DNA from: Pseudomonas sp. WN033
GTDB lineage: Bacteria; Pseudomonadota; Gammaproteobacteria; Pseudomonadales; Pseudomonadaceae
Direction: 5' to 3'
NCBI GenBank assembly: GCA_002287035.1
Contig: NSKG01000001.1
Location: 1 to 64,000, forward strand
Length of the DNA: 64,000 nt
Part shown: piece after piece, positions 63,046-64,000 of the stretch
How positions within the stretch are numbered: the stretch's first letter is position 1
How the letters are laid out: each line of letters starts with the position of its first letter
The notes under the pieces: model-generated
What the model was told of the DNA's origin: nothing
The model's database searches: none
Seen by the model: only the letters and a program-made list of their open reading frames with translations
Translations under genes and position numbers: made by a program

Positions 63046-64000
63046 ATGACCATACTCGCCTCGCATCTGAACCGGCACGCTACCGAGTTCGCCAGCAACA
63101 GCAGCGCCATGCAGGCGCTGGTCGCGGACCTGCGTTTGCAACTGGCACAAATCGCTGAAGGCGGCGGCGCCAAAGCCCAGCAGCGCCATCTGGAACGTGG
63201 CAAGTTGCTGCCGCGCCAGCGCATCGACACCCTGCTTGATCCTGGCTCGCCGTTTCTGGAAATCGCGCCGCTGGCTGCCCATGAGGTCTACGATGAACAG
63301 GTGCCGGCTGCCGGGCTGATCGCCGGTATCGGTCGGGTTTCGGGGGTCGAGTGCCTGATCGTCGCCAACGATGCCACGGTCAAGGGCGGCACCTACTACC
63401 CGCTGACCGTGAAAAAGCACCTGCGCGCCCAGGCGATTGCCCGCGAGAACCGCCTGCCATGCATCTATCTGGTCGATTCCGGTGGCGCCAACCTGCCGCG
63501 CCAGGATGAGGTGTTCCCCGACCGCGAGCACTTTGGCCGGATTTTCTTCAATCAAGCCAACCTGAGTGCCGCCGGCATCCCACAGATTGCCGTGGTCATG
63601 GGCTCCTGCACCGCTGGCGGGGCCTACGTGCCGGCCATGGCCGACGAGGCGATCATGGTCCGCAACCAGGCGACCATTTTTCTCGCCGGCCCGCCGCTGG
63701 TCAAAGCCGCTACCGGCGAAGTGGTCAGCGCCGAAGAACTGGGCGGGGCTGACGTGCACTGCAAGACCTCGGGGGTGGCCGACCATTACGCCGAGAACGA
63801 TGAACACGCTCTGGCGCTGGCCCGACGCTGCATCGCCAACCTCAACTGGCGCAAGCAGGGTCAGTTGCAGGTGCAGCCACCTCGCCCGCCGCGCTACCCG
63901 GTCGAAGAACTGTACGGCGTGATCCCCAGCGATAGCCGCCAGCCGTTCGACGTTCGCGAAGTGATTGCCCGGCTGGTCGACGACAGTCAGTTCGATGAAT
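63046..64000 (+). CDS. liuB: Methylcrotonyl-CoA carboxylase carboxyltransferase subunit (partial)
   Basis: Starts with ATG at 63046, 15 bases after liuA, and is cut by the window end after 318 codons. [78 protein letters not shown] and [14 protein letters not shown] are strongly typical of the MCC beta subunit. Carboxylates 3-methylcrotonyl-CoA with the biotin subunit LiuD, expected farther on. No stop codon occurs before the edge. Confidence 0.93.
   Translation, partial: MTILASHLNRHATEFASNSSAMQALVADLRLQLAQIAEGGGAKAQQRHLERGKLLPRQRIDTLLDPGSPFLEIAPLAAHEVYDEQVPAAGLIAGIGRVSGVECLIVANDATVKGGTYYPLTVKKHLRAQAIARENRLPCIYLVDSGGANLPRQDEVFPDREHFGRIFFNQANLSAAGIPQIAVVMGSCTAGGAYVPAMADEAIMVRNQATIFLAGPPLVKAATGEVVSAEELGGADVHCKTSGVADHYAENDEHALALARRCIANLNWRKQGQLQVQPPRPPRYPVEELYGVIPSDSRQPFDVREVIARLVDDSQFDE

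Noticed and set aside
62119-63807. 562-aa open frame on the minus strand
   Set aside because: Antisense to liuA and liuB, both clear genes with good ribosome binding sites.

Overview
The window looks like the chromosome of a denitrifying or nitrate-respiring gammaproteobacterium of the Pseudomonas/Halopseudomonas type. The evidence is the nar locus order (narXL facing narK-uspA-narK-narGHJI-ppiC-moaA), Dnr and NorR regulators with matching DNA sites, a LiuR-controlled leucine degradation locus, and many REP-like palindromes of the GTCATTGCGAG type. No rRNA, tRNA, prophage or CRISPR array was seen.

Region 1 (1-14300) is an aromatic meta-cleavage cluster read on the minus strand from a sigma-54 promoter at 12142-12156. 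In transcription order it encodes an extradiol dioxygenase, a C-C bond hydrolase, a flavin reductase, an HsaA-like flavin monooxygenase, DUF1302 and DUF1329 envelope proteins, a YCF48 beta-propeller protein, an RND/MMPL exporter-type protein, a GlcG-like protein, a 2-hydroxypentadienoate hydratase and the start of an acylating acetaldehyde dehydrogenase. A divergent XylR/DmpR-type activator (12464-14299) very probably controls it. Together they would ortho-hydroxylate a phenol, open the catechol, and funnel it to pyruvate and acetyl-CoA, while the envelope proteins handle a hydrophobic substrate.

Region 2 (14314-27231) holds an MFS pump, an isochorismatase-fold protein, an SDR, three TcuA/KstD-like flavoproteins, a dedicated EtfAB pair, a hydantoin-racemase-like protein, LysR and PadR regulators, a nitronate-monooxygenase-like flavoprotein and an NTF2-like protein. 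I infer a peripheral pathway that desaturates an alicyclic or side-chain substrate and passes electrons through ETF, perhaps feeding Region 1. The substrate is unknown. Two of its enzymes lack the usual catalytic cysteines.

Region 3 (27594-57922) is the anaerobic nitrogen-oxide block: hemN, norR, ytfE, a CopD-like membrane protein, nnrS, dnr, ybaN, a fused double NarK, moaA, ppiC, narIJHG, narK, uspA, narK, narXL, a DGC-domain protein and the molybdopterin genes moeA, moaB, moaE, moaD, moaC. ANR/DNR boxes precede hemN, dnr and narK, and NorR-type GGT-N7-ACC sites precede ytfE. A small GIY-YIG nuclease gene bracketed by two nearly identical REP pairs sits between moaB and moaE.

Region 4 (56663-64000) has an acyl-CoA dehydrogenase, a higBA toxin-antitoxin pair with integron-cassette-like ends, acetyl-CoA synthetase, and the start of a leucine/isovalerate operon (liuR, liuA, partial liuB) with two LiuR-type palindromes.
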